Shown: positions 30,556 through 42,084, numbered from the stretch's first letter. The stretch is DNA of 64,000 bases from Trichomonas vaginalis G3 (GCF_026262505.1 NC_067204.1:5737797-5801796); one strand, 5' to 3'. A program made the numbers and translations. The notes: generated by a model from the sequence alone, not told the origin.

Positions 30556-32004
30556 ATGAGTAAATTCCCATATGACGCACTTATGGATTCTGTCAAAGAA
30601 CTTAATGATATTTTTCATAGATTGTATAGACTAAAGATAACAAGTGCAGGCGAAATCAATGCTTTTTTCAAAGAAATTGATAATAATTTTGGTGATTGTC
30701 TTAAATCTGACCTTCTTCAAGCAATTTCAAGTGCTTTAAGAGCGAACAATCGTTATATTATGACTTATTTGACTTTAATGCAAAAGTTTTACCAAAAGTA
30801 TCCAGATTTAAATAGTCAACATGATTCATCTCTTGGAGAACACATTCTACAGAAATACTTTGGAATTACTGTAACTAAACCATACCAATTCAAAATCAGT
30901 AACTTATTAAAATCAATCATTTATGATGACGTGAAATTGCTTGCTCCTTTCACAGAACAAAATGAATATTCTCATCTTCAAGAGATCGACTTTTCTTATT
31001 TTCCATGCGTGAAAAATAAATTAAATCTTCTTGAAACATGTTGTTATTACGGTTCAGTTAATTGTTTCAAGTTTTTAAGATCAAAATTCTCTTCAGGAGT
31101 CACAAAAGTTTGTCTTCAACTTTCATTTTTAGGAGGAAATCCCGATATTATGAGTGAATGTTTGAAATATCAAAAACCAAATGAAAAATGCATGAAATAT
31201 GCAATTATGTCTCACAACGTCGATTTTGTTACATATCTAATGAACGAACATAATATTCCAATTGACATCAACATGTGCATATATTACGATAACATCCAAG
31301 CATTTCTTATTCATTTCGATCAATCAAATGATATGGAGAGATTCATTATTGGAACAATTGATTTACTACTTTGTTATCCAAGATTTAATTTATCTGTAAT
31401 AACTAAAATTGTTTTTTCTCTTTTACCTAAAATTATGGATAAAAAATACCAAGGACTCCTTAATAGTGCAAAAGCAATTCTTTTCAATGAATTTGATGAT
31501 GTAGATTTTAATTTCATTGATGATTACGTGAAAACATTTCTTCATTATGTTGCAGAATACTTTCATTGGTCGAATAATGTTGTACTTTATTATAATGAAG
31601 AATCTATCCTCAACAACCAAGACAATGAAGGGAAGACAGCTCTTCATTATGCAACAATTAGTGATAATATAGATTTTTTAGACCAATTGAAATTTTATGA
31701 AATAAATACTGAAACACAAGACAATGAAGGGAAGACAGCTCTTCATTATGCAGTAATGAATGATAATGAATATTTTACAAAACGATTGTTAAATTTTAAT
31801 GACAAAAGTACTGAAATATCCGACAATGATGGGAAATTACCTTTACATTACGCAGTAATAGGTGGTAATGTCAAAATTGCGTTAGCAGTCATAGAAAGAA
31901 CCAGTAGGATAAGAAAAAGGGATAATAATTCGAAATTTCCTCTTCAATATGCTGTCGATGATCCAGAAATGTTTGAAAATCTAATTTATGACCCAAAAAC
32001 ATGA
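30556..32004 (+). CDS. DUF3447-type ankyrin-repeat protein
   Basis: A 482-residue protein. The N-terminal half is the helical region of the family, with the recognisable NLLETCCYYGSVNCFKFL, LSFLGGNPDIMSECL and YAIMSHNVDFVTYLM blocks at about 155-235. About four ankyrin repeats follow near residues 350-475 (DNEGKTALHYA twice). The repeats are fewer than in the two other DUF3447 genes here (21015-23444 and 59552-61339), and the last is followed directly by the stop. It is likely a cytosolic binding protein. The gene is divergent from the BTB-like gene at 28501-29850 and they share a repeat-rich intergenic region. Confidence 0.85.
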   Translation: MSKFPYDALMDSVKELNDIFHRLYRLKITSAGEINAFFKEIDNNFGDCLKSDLLQAISSALRANNRYIMTYLTLMQKFYQKYPDLNSQHDSSLGEHILQKYFGITVTKPYQFKISNLLKSIIYDDVKLLAPFTEQNEYSHLQEIDFSYFPCVKNKLNLLETCCYYGSVNCFKFLRSKFSSGVTKVCLQLSFLGGNPDIMSECLKYQKPNEKCMKYAIMSHNVDFVTYLMNEHNIPIDINMCIYYDNIQAFLIHFDQSNDMERFIIGTIDLLLCYPRFNLSVITKIVFSLLPKIMDKKYQGLLNSAKAILFNEFDDVDFNFIDDYVKTFLHYVAEYFHWSNNVVLYYNEESILNNQDNEGKTALHYATISDNIDFLDQLKFYEINTETQDNEGKTALHYAVMNDNEYFTKRLLNFNDKSTEISDNDGKLPLHYAVIGGNVKIALAVIERTSRIRKRDNNSKFPLQYAVDDPEMFENLIYDPKT

Positions 32005-32521
32005 ACTGAATATTATAAAATAGAAGATGCATTGGAATGCGAAAGTATGGCATCTAAAGGGGTTAGTTCAATAATTCATAATTTGGTTCATGGTTTTTGG
32101 TGTCCTGGGGATGACTAAATCTTTTAGAGTGTTGCATGTACACGCAAGCAAGGCTCCGATGTGTTATTTTGTCATTTATATGACTTATATATATATATTA
32201 CAAGAACGTTTGTTTCCTCACATTTTTGGAAAAATATATTTCCTTCTATTTGAAATTTAGTAAATTTCATCAGACTTTTCAATCTATGCTCCAGTTTTAA
32301 AAGGGTTTTTATAAAAATCGAGCATTGAAAAGTGTGATGAGACTGACGAATTCTTCCAATCGATCGTTAATACAGCTAATTGTCTATGTATCAACATATC
32401 CCACAATTCTTTTAAAATAACTATGAACCATAGTTAAATGATAGTAATTAAAAAAAAATAATTATTTTTTTAACAAACATAAATAAAAACAATATAAACA
32501 AATAAATAGTATGTCTAAAAA
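32005..32521. other. Intergenic, convergent genes
   Basis: AT-rich. An imperfect inverted repeat (ACTTTTCAAT...ATTGAAAAGT) lies near 32273-32333 and could form a 3'-end stem. Nothing else is seen. Confidence 0.4.
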
Positions 32522-33763
32522 TTATCTCTTTGCGGCCAAAGGAGGCAAAATCGAATTGCTTGCTGTCATATCCAAACTTTCTGAAACATTTTGCAGAGTC
32601 TGAGCGATTTTATCTGGAAGATAAATATCCTGGCTATGCATAGTGAGATATTTGGCTGTAGCATCCATGTTTTTCTTCTTGTAAACTCTCATTAAATTTA
32701 CATTCTTTCTTCCTTCGTTTAGAACAAGTGGCTTCATCCTTTCAAGCTCAGATTTAAGTTCTCTTATATCTGCTTCTAAAACTAAAACTTCCATCTGATT
32801 CTTTTTGAAATTTGCCTCAGCAATTGATAATTCTTCTTTTAATGGGTCTTCTCTGTCAACTAACGCTTTAAGTTCGTCTTTGGCCATGGTCAGAGCTTCT
32901 TCAGCTGTCTTCTTTGTTTCATTTAATTCGGATGTTTGGGTTGCCAAATCATCTAGCTTTGCTTTAGCGGCCTGAGAAACTCTTACGGCTCTAAGTAACA
33001 TTTTTTGCTCATTAATTTGTGTCTTCATCTGATCTGATTTCCGATTATTTGAATCAATTTCTTGGATAAGAGAATCTGTAAGCGCAACCTTAGTTTTATA
33101 ACTCTCAAGCAATTCTCTCAACTCTTTAGATTTAGAAAGATCAGTTCTGAATTCAGCTGCGAGATTTTGTATTTTCTTTCTTTGGGCTTCGACTTGTTCT
33201 CTCATTTGAGAAGCCTTATGTAGAGCATCATGTGATATAAGTGAGAACTGTTCTGCAGATGATAATAATTGAGCTTTATCGTCAGTCCATTGAACTTTCA
33301 TTAAATGGAACTTATTTTGTTCTGAAAGTGCTTCTTCTTTATGATGTTTAGCATTTAATGCGAAAACTTGTTCGCTTTCTATTGAAGAACTCTTTTTGAA
33401 GTTTTCCATTTCTTCTTGTAAATCTTTTAACTCTTGTTTTGCCGTTTCTGTTGCTCTTTTGGCATTTTCTAGCATATGCTGAGCTGTTTTGACTTCTGCG
33501 ACTAGTTTTTCTGGAGATAATGAAGATGTATCCGTTTTTCCTCTTGCTGTTTCAAATGAATTGACTAAAACTGGCTGCCCCCATTTTGCAGGCTTATTTC
33601 TTGTTTCTAATGTTTTAAGTCTTTCGCGTAATACTTTTTGTTCGGCTAATGCATCTTTTAAAGCTTTCTGAGTCTGCAAATATGAAAGTTCTTCATCAGA
33701 AAGCTCACATTCTCTGAGATCAGTTGGTTCTAAGTGAGCAACGGATCTCTGAGCCCTCATCAT
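32522..33763 (-). CDS. Coiled-coil protein
   Basis: A 413-residue protein that is nearly all heptad-type helix from about residue 25 to 365, rich in Lys, Glu, Ala and Leu with few aromatics or prolines. A short break near 55-80 contains KPAKWGQPVLVNSF. The C-terminal 45 residues (MHSQDIYLPDKIAQTLQNVSESL) look like a separate short motif. There is no catalytic domain. The pattern suits a structural protein of the flagellar or microtubule skeleton, but I cannot assign a family. A TCAAAATC 7 bases before the ATG, preceded by CCTTT, may be its Inr. Confidence 0.75.
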   Translation of the reverse strand: MMRAQRSVAHLEPTDLRECELSDEELSYLQTQKALKDALAEQKVLRERLKTLETRNKPAKWGQPVLVNSFETARGKTDTSSLSPEKLVAEVKTAQHMLENAKRATETAKQELKDLQEEMENFKKSSSIESEQVFALNAKHHKEEALSEQNKFHLMKVQWTDDKAQLLSSAEQFSLISHDALHKASQMREQVEAQRKKIQNLAAEFRTDLSKSKELRELLESYKTKVALTDSLIQEIDSNNRKSDQMKTQINEQKMLLRAVRVSQAAKAKLDDLATQTSELNETKKTAEEALTMAKDELKALVDREDPLKEELSIAEANFKKNQMEVLVLEADIRELKSELERMKPLVLNEGRKNVNLMRVYKKKNMDATAKYLTMHSQDIYLPDKIAQTLQNVSESLDMTASNSILPPLAAKR

Positions 33764-35825
33764 TTGCAGATTTTGACAAAGGAAAAAAACGTTATTTTTC
33801 GATATTTGACAAAAATAATCTCATATGTCAAAAAACGAACATAAGTTAATTTATTTTAATGATTATGGTGCAATATATATGGCAACTGATAAGGCACAAT
33901 AACTAACTAATTCTTCACATATATCCATTTTGAATGTATGATATCGAATTTCATCATATTTTAATCACTTGGATAACGAGATATCTCATATTCTTGCTCA
34001 TTTTAATCTAAACAGCATATTGACATTTCGATTTTTCTAATTTGGAGGACAACATTCAATTTGAATTTTGAACAAAGAAATGAAATCTAAAGGTAGGTCA
34101 ACAAAAAATACGTTATTTCGCAAGAAAAATAAATTCTCATGAACAACTTCAAGCGGATTTTTCTCAGTAATAAAACTCCAAACTTCTCTTAATTGTGGAG
34201 AGAAATTGAAGTTTTCTTCATGCATAGTAATTTATTACTTTGTATTTACATTAATTTCAGAAACAGTGTTGACATATATGCAATTTAAAATCGATGTCAT
34301 TATACTTAATAAATATCCAATCGTTCTATTCTTTCAAAATATAAAGCTCTACAATGGAAATTGTATAGCTTAAAATTTAATAATCTGCCCCGATACTTTG
34401 AACGATGAAAATCGTAACCACTGCAATAGATTAATCCTCAATTGTTGTATAATTGATATCTTACTCTCATAAAAATCTGCAAGACGTTTTCGCGAAAAAT
34501 CATTTTACATACATGCGTTACTTAGTTAGGCGATTGTTCTAACCTCAACCATAAAAATAATGCAAAATACTGAAAGTCTAGATATAATTAATAGACTCTA
34601 AATATTGCTGCTGCGCTTAAAACAAGATTTAACAAATTTGTCGATATTCACTCAACAAATTGAAATTTCATCAATAAAGCAAAAACAAAATGAGTTACAA
34701 ACGGGAACATGACTAATTTATCTACTAAAAACAAATTTAAACTAATATACAGCAAAATTCTCGATTAATCCCCGAATTGCAACAAATAACTTGAAGATAT
34801 TGTTTTACGTTGCTTACAATAGCAAACTACATAATGTTTTTGAAATAGAACCTTTTAAATACGCTCAAATAAAAATCTATACTAAACCTTTTTCTTTTTT
34901 AAATAAATATATCTCATTCATTCCATAACAAACCATTATATGAATATCATGAAATATGTCATTAAAAATAAATTATAATAATAATCCAAAATATTCATCT
35001 CAGATATGGGGAACAAGACAAGTTTTGGAACAAGCATCAAAAATAAATAATGTTTGTAATTCCAAAAATTTTTCATTTTGCAAATTTTTCTTGGAAAATT
35101 CGTATTTCTTCTCTCCATTTCAAATTTTTGAATTTTTTTTGGAATTTTAAATGAAAATTGAGAAACCTAATATAGATGGTTGTTATCATATGCGAATAGT
35201 TCGTTTATTTCACAGTTTGGAATTTTCCAATTTTCTGGTGAAATTGAGTTTCTATCACAAGTTTAGATAGCATTTTTAAGGACAGATTACATGAATTTAT
35301 ATTTTCATCAATATGGTATATTGAAATAGGAGACGCTCAATATTACAATGTCTTTCTTAGAATTCCAAATGTATTCAAATTTCCTGAAACTACAATTTCT
35401 GTAGTTACTAGCCACACGTAGGAAGCAACACACAAATGTCTAGTAGATAGTATATCATTTTATCTCGCAAAATGAGTATCTTAGGAAAAATTCTAGATAC
35501 TTTTTCAAAACATACAACAACGCAAGATCTATTCTGTAAAACCGATTAACAGTACAAATATATTTATTTGCAGGTCAAAGAATCGAATGTTAATTTTAAT
35601 AATATTTCCTCGAAATTGCTCTTGCAGTTTTCTTCCATTCTTCGTCTATTAGTTACCGAGTACCTACATAGTCTAAATCCATTACCAAAATCAAGAAAGC
35701 ATCGTTACGATTTTGTTGACCTACCTTTTGAAATCTGTTAAAATTTAAACGTATCTGAAATATCATCATGAATTTTTAGATAATGAGAACTCGTTCGATA
35801 ATAAAAATATGTTTTTTTTTTCAAA
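33764..35825. other. Long intergenic region between divergent genes
   Basis: About 2 kb of AT-rich sequence with several 60-codon frames but none with coding character. I see no tandem repeat, TIR pair or RNA gene. It separates the coiled-coil gene from the broken BTB-like duplicate. Confidence 0.5.
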
Positions 35826-37177
35826 ATGGTTCAAATTACAAAATCATGCAGAGAATTAAAACGTGTTGGCATTCTGAAAGAATGTGGACGATTAAATATC
35901 AATATTAATGGACGAATAATCAAAACGATGAAATCAACAGCAGTTTGTTTTTCAGATTTAATTCACGAAAGATGCATTTATGATAAATCAATAACATCAT
36001 TTAAAGCAAACATAGATCTTAAATGCGAAGATTCAATAGACATCCTCACTAATTTTCTTGAAACAGGAAAACTTGAATTTGAAGAAGATGAAAATCATTA
36101 TCATGATCTTTTTGAAATCGGTAAATATTTTGGAAATGAAATCTTTATCCATATGTACATCGATCATGTTAAAATCGACAAATCTATTACTAAAGAAAAC
36201 GTTTTTTTCGAAGTATGAAGTTTCAGTTTTAGAAATATCCTAAAACAGAAAACGAATGTCTCTATTTCATCTCATCCAATTTATATTGTTTCGATGACAA
36301 TGATATCATTGACAATTTCACACGAAATGGATATGAATTTTGTGAACAAATCATCACTTCTAAAGAATTAAAAATCGACAACGAAGATCATTTATCATTT
36401 TTAGTTTTATCAATCTGCGAGAAGAATGATACATTCTTTGATTTATTTCGATATATCAAACTATCATTTTGCTCATCCGAAACATATGACTCAATTTATA
36501 ACTTTTGCCTTGAACATTCATTTGAAAGAGATCTTCTCACTATATACAACGAAACACTCAAGAATTATCATTCAAACATCAAAGAAAATATTGAACTTTC
36601 AAATCAATCTCTTTTATCATTCGAAAAACATTTAACTAACAATCAATTTACAATTTCAAATAACTCTATTTGTTCATTTGAAAAACATTTAACTATAAAT
36701 CAATTTATGATATCAAGTCAACCTATTTGTTCATTTGATTCTATGTTGGTTTCTAAAGAAATTAAAATGAAATTTACATCTTCATCTGTATTAGGTTCAT
36801 GTGAGTCCTCATTTATAAATTCTTATAGAGATAATGCTGATTTCTGTACTGAGAATTCTCCTAATTCATGGATAAAAGCTGATATAAAAGGATATAAATT
36901 AAAACCAATATCTTATGTTTTACAATCGAGATGTATAAATGGTGGTGATTTATTGAGAAGATGGAAGTTAGAAGGAATCAAAGAAGATGGAACAACTGTT
37001 GTATTAGATAATGATAAATATTATGAATTCAAACAAAGAGAAATCAAAGAATTTCCACTTCACACAAACGAATATTTTGTATCTTTCAAAATAACTCAAA
37101 CAGGAAAGAATTCATTAGATTGTGATTATTTACAAATTTCTGTTTTTGATTTCAAAGGAGCATTAACAAAAATATAA
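35826..37177 (+). pseudogene. Broken inverted duplicate of the BTB/discoidin gene
   Basis: Homology to the gene at 28501-29850 runs from about ten bases before the ATG to the stop. One extra T in the T-run at 36205-36211 and a 2-base loss near 36230 put residues after about 128 out of frame; the rest stays open to the same stop. Most of the sequence is nearly identical to the intact copy, but two short segments at the start and middle of the discoidin-like domain (SSSVLGSCESSFI and SRCINGGDLLRR) differ strongly. The promoter region is unrelated, so the duplicate may never have been expressed from the same signals. Confidence 0.9.
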
Positions 37178-37286
37178 AAATAGATTTTATCACTAAGATC
37201 TGAATCAGTCTTATACATCTTCCATCAGATGCCTACAAATTGTTTAAATATACAAAATAATAAAAAAACAAACAAATTTTTATTTT

Positions 37287-38369
37287 TCAGATATTAACGC
37301 CATCTTCGATTCCTTCTGCTACATGAACCTTTCCCCAGAGCTCAGCTCCTTCCAAATCTTCTATTTCATCAGGATTTCCGAATGGATTTCCTCCAAAAAG
37401 AGGTTTTCCGTCTTGAATCGGAACTTGGCCCCATCCATTGGTTCCTGATCCGTAGCGGCATCCTTTTGGTAATGGAGCATTCAGTCCTGGTATTTTGAGG
37501 TTTGGATATGAAGGAGGAGGACCAAATCTTTGCATGTTGAACAAATAAGGAGGTGGAGATTTTTCTGACATACCGAGTGCATCTCTGAGTGTCTGTGATA
37601 AATACCCGACACGCATTCCTCGTGTATTTGGTAAAGTTTCTCGATATTCGTAATAAATATCGCCATATCTTGTCATAACTGGTTTTGTCTGCTGGTGGAA
37701 GAAAGCGCTGTATAGTACTTCGGGTTTTACATCGAACATTCCCATTTTTGGTCGAGCTCTTTCTCTTTGTTTGCTTGCAAGAGATTTTTTCTCGTCCATG
37801 TCAAGTAATGCTTGTCTCATTTGCGGAATATTAGTTTTCTCTAAGTAAGGAGGCAATCTGTATTTTGATATCTCGGATCCTTTCTTGTAATTTAAGTATT
37901 TCCTTTTTTGCGACCAATGTGAAGGAACTGGGACGACATTGCGAGCATTCTTTATTTCTATGAGAGTAAATGGATCTGGAGAGTTTGTATCGCTTGGCTC
38001 AACAAGTTCCGGTCTTCTGGAATCTTGTTTTAACATAGCAACTGTTGGACGGCCATATTTTCTGATTTTACGGCCTGAAACTTCTATATCTTCTTCTTCC
38101 TCTTTGTTGTCTTCTTCTTCAGCCTTTTCTTCAGTTTCTGGTTGAGGAGCTGTTTTTTGATCGAATTTCTTTAAGATTTCTTGATAGAAGTCATCAAGTT
38201 CTCCATTGTCTTCGACTTCTTGTGATTTTTCGACTGGCTTTTCATCAGTTGGAAGGATAATTGTTGGCATCTCGAATTTCTGTATTTTATTCTTCTTCTT
38301 GTTTTTAGTTTTCTCCCTTTTAAGCTGTAGTGCTGATTTTTGAAGTGAATTTTGATTGACTTCAGTCAT
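37287..38369 (-). CDS. SF3B2: Splicing factor SF3B subunit 2 (SAP145)
   Basis: A 360-residue orthologue of SF3B2, part of the U2 snRNP SF3b complex that binds near the branch point. The conserved DUF382 block is at about 120-230 (ARNVVPVPSHWSQKRKYLNYKKG, PPYLEKTNIPQMRQAL) and the PSP domain at about 240-300 (GRMRVGYLS-type: TRGMRVGYLSQTLRDALGM, PPPYLFNMQRFGPPPSYP). The tail GGNPFG...ELWGKV is typical. It lacks the long N-terminal extension of animal homologues. Trichomonads have few introns but a retained spliceosome, so the gene is expected. A TCATTTTAA at 38380-38388 (minus) is its Inr. Confidence 0.95.
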   Translation of the reverse strand: MTEVNQNSLQKSALQLKREKTKNKKKNKIQKFEMPTIILPTDEKPVEKSQEVEDNGELDDFYQEILKKFDQKTAPQPETEEKAEEEDNKEEEEDIEVSGRKIRKYGRPTVAMLKQDSRRPELVEPSDTNSPDPFTLIEIKNARNVVPVPSHWSQKRKYLNYKKGSEISKYRLPPYLEKTNIPQMRQALLDMDEKKSLASKQRERARPKMGMFDVKPEVLYSAFFHQQTKPVMTRYGDIYYEYRETLPNTRGMRVGYLSQTLRDALGMSEKSPPPYLFNMQRFGPPPSYPNLKIPGLNAPLPKGCRYGSGTNGWGQVPIQDGKPLFGGNPFGNPDEIEDLEGAELWGKVHVAEGIEDGVNI

Positions 38370-38379
38370 TTATGTTGAA

Positions 38380-38388
38380 TTAAAATGA
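38380..38388 (-). promoter_or_regulatory. Initiator (Inr) TCATTTTAA
   Basis: It lies about 11 bases before the ATG of the SF3B2 gene. Confidence 0.6.
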
Positions 38389-38493
38389 AAACAAAAAAAC
38401 AATTTGAGTTGTCACTTTTTTATCAAAAAAAATAAGAATTTTGAGATTTATTTGGGTGTTTTTATGGTATAAAATATATCGTTGATATTTGTT

Positions 38494-39771
38494 ATGTATA
38501 TATTCACATGAATTTATTCATTTATTACAATATTCTCCCTTTTATTCACCATCGCTCTATCGGTGAACAAAATCGGAAATTATACATTTACAATCAGTAT
38601 CTGGTCCGGAAAAGAGCAAAGAACCAAACTAGTTGCGCAAGCTCAGTCTTGGTATCGAAGCTTTTCTCACGTAATTGTTTTTTGCGATAAAATGAAGGAA
38701 TGGGAGATTAGCAAAGTACAATATGAGGCATATCCATGCAATGTACAATTTGTAATACTCGGTTCAGAGACATCAAAAATATTTCGACAGATAGATTATC
38801 CTGGGCAATGGTTTTATGCCCAAACGAGATTTCTTCCTGCAATGTATAAAACGCAACAAATGTACCCCAATGCAAGTTTTTATATTTTCGGCGATGATGA
38901 TACTTATTTTTTCAAATCAGCTCTAGTTGACTTCCTTAAGACCAAAGATCCAAACCAAGTTATTGGATATGGAAAATCTTACTGTTCATGGGATTTTGTT
39001 CAGTTTTTACAGCCAGCTCCAATATCTTGTCATAAATTTCTCCAAGGAGGAGCAGGTGTCGTTCTTACAAATAGGCTGCTTTCAACAGTCGCTCCCCATT
39101 TAATAAACTGCTCAAATAAGTTCAATTCAGCACGTTTTGCCGGTTCAATGAGATTTGGCATCTGTGCTGCGAGATTCCTTCCTAAGAATGACTGGGAACT
39201 TACTGTTGCGAGAGGTCTTGATGAGTTATTCTATAGTAAAACGCCAGAAACAGAAGTTTCGCAATTTGGTCTTTCAGTTTCCCCAATTACGTTTCATAAG
39301 CTGAGTGTGAAAGATTTTGAGTACATTAGAACCGCCAGGTATGTAGATTTTCAAATAAAGAAACAGCATTACGAAGCAGATCTTGGAGACATTGCTTTCA
39401 CTGCTCAGGAGCTTGTATTGACAATACCACAGTATAGGCTGGGTTATGTACCTGGAATGAAGATAATTTGTCCATTTACTCATGAAGAATTTAACGTTTC
39501 TTCAAAATGGAAACCTATTATTAAAAAGAAGAAGTTAGTAGGTGCCCAGCAAATATATGGACCATTTACTGTTAAATTGATGTTCAAAAACGATATTTCT
39601 CCAAAAGAAGTTATTCCAAAGAATTATGATCCAAAAACTCATGAGTTTACATGCGAAGCGCGAACTCCTGACATAGTTGCGTTGAGAAAGGACCAAGGAA
39701 TAAGCATTTATTCGATTATTATTAATATTATTGTTTTGTATTTCTTATATTATTTGCGATATAAAGTGTAA
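38494..39771 (+). CDS. Fringe-like (GT31) glycosyltransferase, start in doubt
   Basis: A GT31/Fringe-type beta-1,3-glycosyltransferase of about 400 residues with the donor/metal motif GDDDTYFF near residue 110 of the downstream frame, a GGAGVVLTNRL acceptor-side motif and a conserved Glu/Asp region (GLDELFYS). A C-terminal hydrophobic segment (IIINIIVLYFLYYL) before a basic end suggests a tail anchor. No ATG opens the main frame: the ATG at 38494 is followed by an in-frame TGA at 38509, and beyond it the frame encodes a hydrophobic signal-like stretch (IYSFITIFSLLFTIAL). The ATG at 38508 is in another frame. Either one base change broke the signal peptide or there is a sequencing error. Confidence 0.75.
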
Positions 39772-39831
39772 AGTATCTATCATGTTTATTTTTAATATTT
39801 AGATTCTTCATTTTATTTTCACTAAAATTCG

Positions 39832-39840
39832 TCACTTTTG
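39832..39840 (+). promoter_or_regulatory. Initiator (Inr) TCACTTTTG
   Basis: It lies 19 bases before the ATG at 39859 and sets that start. Confidence 0.7.
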
Positions 39841-39858
39841 GACTTAACGTACATAAAA

Positions 39859-40599
39859 ATGGCGGCGGAAACATCTCAAGCAGCTGTTTCTGCAATTGCA
39901 GCCTTACAGAAACGCTTAAGAGAGCTTGAGGATGAGCAAAAGAATCTTCAGTCGCAAATTGAACAATACAACAAACACTGGTCTTTCAATAATGAAGAAT
40001 TTGAAAGGCGTGAAAAATCTGTTGCTGAAATTACAGCTAAAGCTTATAAGATGACACAAGAAAATGCACACGTACTTGTTCAAATTCAAGAAGAGAGAAA
40101 ACGTAAATTAGAATTGAAAAATCAGATCTTAGATCTTCAAGATGAGATTGATGAATGTGGAGATTTAGAACAATCTACACGAGTTAAGAAAGGCTCTGTT
40201 AAACAAGTTTCAATTAATTATAACAAAATTCTTGATGATTACGAAACATTGCTCGCATTGTTATTTGAACCTCCACAATTAGTTGGTAGAAAGCATGATT
40301 TCAAAATGTGCAAGTCAGATTATGACATTGATCTTTTACCAACTACTATGAGGCGAATTGCTCAGCAGTTAGAAGCACTTCCTGATAACTACAAATCTCA
40401 AAATCTTCCTACCAAGAGAGCTATTATTCAAGGCCTCGTTTATTCAAGAGAAGAAACAAGAAAACTTAAAGAAAAGATATATGCATTAGAAAAGAAGCGT
40501 AATACGTCAACTACACCTCGCTCATTAACTTTTGAAATTAATAAGTATATACAGCAATTTAACATTTTATCTGGTGAAATGAAACGATTTAAGTTTTAA
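39859..40599 (+). CDS. Coiled-coil protein, unknown
   Basis: A 246-residue protein. Residues of about 1-115 are continuous coiled coil (LQKRLRELEDEQKNLQSQIEQ...), then a middle segment with aromatic and Pro residues (ALLFEPPQLVGRKHDFKMCKSDYDIDLLP) and a second short coiled coil to the end. The start follows the Inr. I do not recognise the family. The two-coil architecture with a short conserved-looking centre suits a cytoskeletal or tethering protein; this is inference. Confidence 0.75.
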   Translation: MAAETSQAAVSAIAALQKRLRELEDEQKNLQSQIEQYNKHWSFNNEEFERREKSVAEITAKAYKMTQENAHVLVQIQEERKRKLELKNQILDLQDEIDECGDLEQSTRVKKGSVKQVSINYNKILDDYETLLALLFEPPQLVGRKHDFKMCKSDYDIDLLPTTMRRIAQQLEALPDNYKSQNLPTKRAIIQGLVYSREETRKLKEKIYALEKKRNTSTTPRSLTFEINKYIQQFNILSGEMKRFKF

Positions 40600-40821
40600 T
40601 TTCTCTTGTTTTGTTTGAATAAATCTCATATCTATGATATTAACTCTTTCTTTCTATTCATATCGATCTTAATTGATCTTTTTTTAAGTAAATACTACTT
40701 CAATGAGTAATATTACAAGTATTATGATGTTTGGGCTAAGTGGTTTTGTAAAAAAGCGATCTTTATTCTATATTTCTAAATAAAATTTGAAGATAAAAAA
40801 AAATAATAATATCCAGATAAA

Positions 40822-41217
40822 TTACTCCTTTGGAGTTTCTGTTGAATGTTTCCTACGATGTTTCTTTGGTTTCTCCTCTGTTTTCTCCTCGGCTGGAGCC
40901 TCTGTTTTATCTTCTGTAGCATTTTCTGTTTTTTCTTCAACTTTTGTTTCCTCTGTAGTTGTTTCTTCTGTTTTTGGAGCATCAACAATATCTCCTTGGT
41001 GTAATGTTAATTCTGATAAAATTAATTGGATATTTTTTGCAGTTTGTTGGTTGTTTTCTTCAATAAAACCATCCTTTGCAATTCTCTTAAGGAAATGGTG
41101 AGCCTGCTTTGGTGTAAGATCTTTTTCTGAAACAGCCTTCATAGTCTTTTGAAAATCTTTTGTCTTTCTATCGTCCTCTAAATTTGTATTTTCCAAATTA
41201 CGTTTTTTAAGATGCAT
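40822..41217 (-). CDS. Small acidic/basic low-complexity protein
   Basis: A 131-residue protein. The N-terminal 75 residues are helical with an EKDLTPKQAHHFLKRIAKDGFI segment; the rest is a Glu/Thr/Lys-rich repeat (TEETKVEEKTENATEDKTE) with a basic KKHRRKH near the end. It could be a nuclear or ribosome-associated protein, but no family is recognised. It is convergent with the coiled-coil gene upstream. Confidence 0.6.
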   Translation of the reverse strand: MHLKKRNLENTNLEDDRKTKDFQKTMKAVSEKDLTPKQAHHFLKRIAKDGFIEENNQQTAKNIQLILSELTLHQGDIVDAPKTEETTTEETKVEEKTENATEDKTEAPAEEKTEEKPKKHRRKHSTETPKE

Positions 41218-42084
41218 TTCAAAGTCACATCCAAAATATAGTCTAAATTCCTTTATAATTCAACTTGAATTCAAATTTATAATGAAATTCTTCCTTGAAT
41301 ACAAATTTTAACCTATTATTTAGCTTAACTACGTACTGTTGTCGATATGTACTTCTTTATATAATTCAAAAAATATTCGAGTGATCAGAATATATATTGA
41401 AATTTCTACTAAATTCAGATCAAATTTGAATTTTTGCAAAAAATTTGGAAATTTTCGTGAAAATCAAATCTAGAAAAAGAATAGATTATTGGTAAGGATA
41501 TATATTTATGTTATAATATGTAAAATGGACAAATCATACACTTTATTGTTTTTCAATAATTGATTGAAGCTCGATTTATTCACGTAGATATTCCTCATTC
41601 AATTGTTATAAGCACACAATTTCTATAAAATCTCTATATACCATATTAATACATTTTATATTTTTATCTAGTAACTTTTCTCAAAGGATATCCATGCATT
41701 AAAAGGGAATGCCTGAAAATAGCTTTCTCTTACCTTATGAAATAGTCTCACAAGTGATTTTTGATATTATATTTCTGTTATTTAATTGATATCTCCAATT
41801 AAAAATAACACCAGCATGACCATTCTGTATTTTAAATATTAATAACATAGGATAAATCCGAATTCTATCTGTCAGGAGTTCGAATCTTCCACTTTCATGT
41901 CAGATCACAGGAGATAATATTGAGTTCATACGAAAATAACGATATCAAACCACGAGCAATAATTTATTTATATTTCACTTGAAAATGAAAAAAAGTATTG
42001 GCCAAGTTTTTTTTATCCTGAATTTTTGTGAGTCACTTTTTTTTGGAGAAGAAAAAAAAATATTTTTTTTGTAAACTAAAATAA
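41218..42084. other. Intergenic between divergent genes
   Basis: AT-rich. A TCACTTTTTT initiator at 42033 serves the B55 gene. A T-loop-like GTTCGAATC at about 41877 was examined and is not a tRNA. Confidence 0.5.
42033..42042 (+). promoter_or_regulatory. Initiator (Inr) TCACTTTTTT
   Basis: Initiator motif 52 bases upstream of the ATG at 42085. Confidence 0.65.

Noticed and set aside
34956-35150. 64-codon frame in the long gap
   Set aside because: Overlaps a similar frame on the other strand; no coding signature.
41870-41890. T-loop-like GTTCGAATC suggesting a tRNA
   Set aside because: The T stem is poor and no acceptor, D or anticodon arm can be formed upstream.
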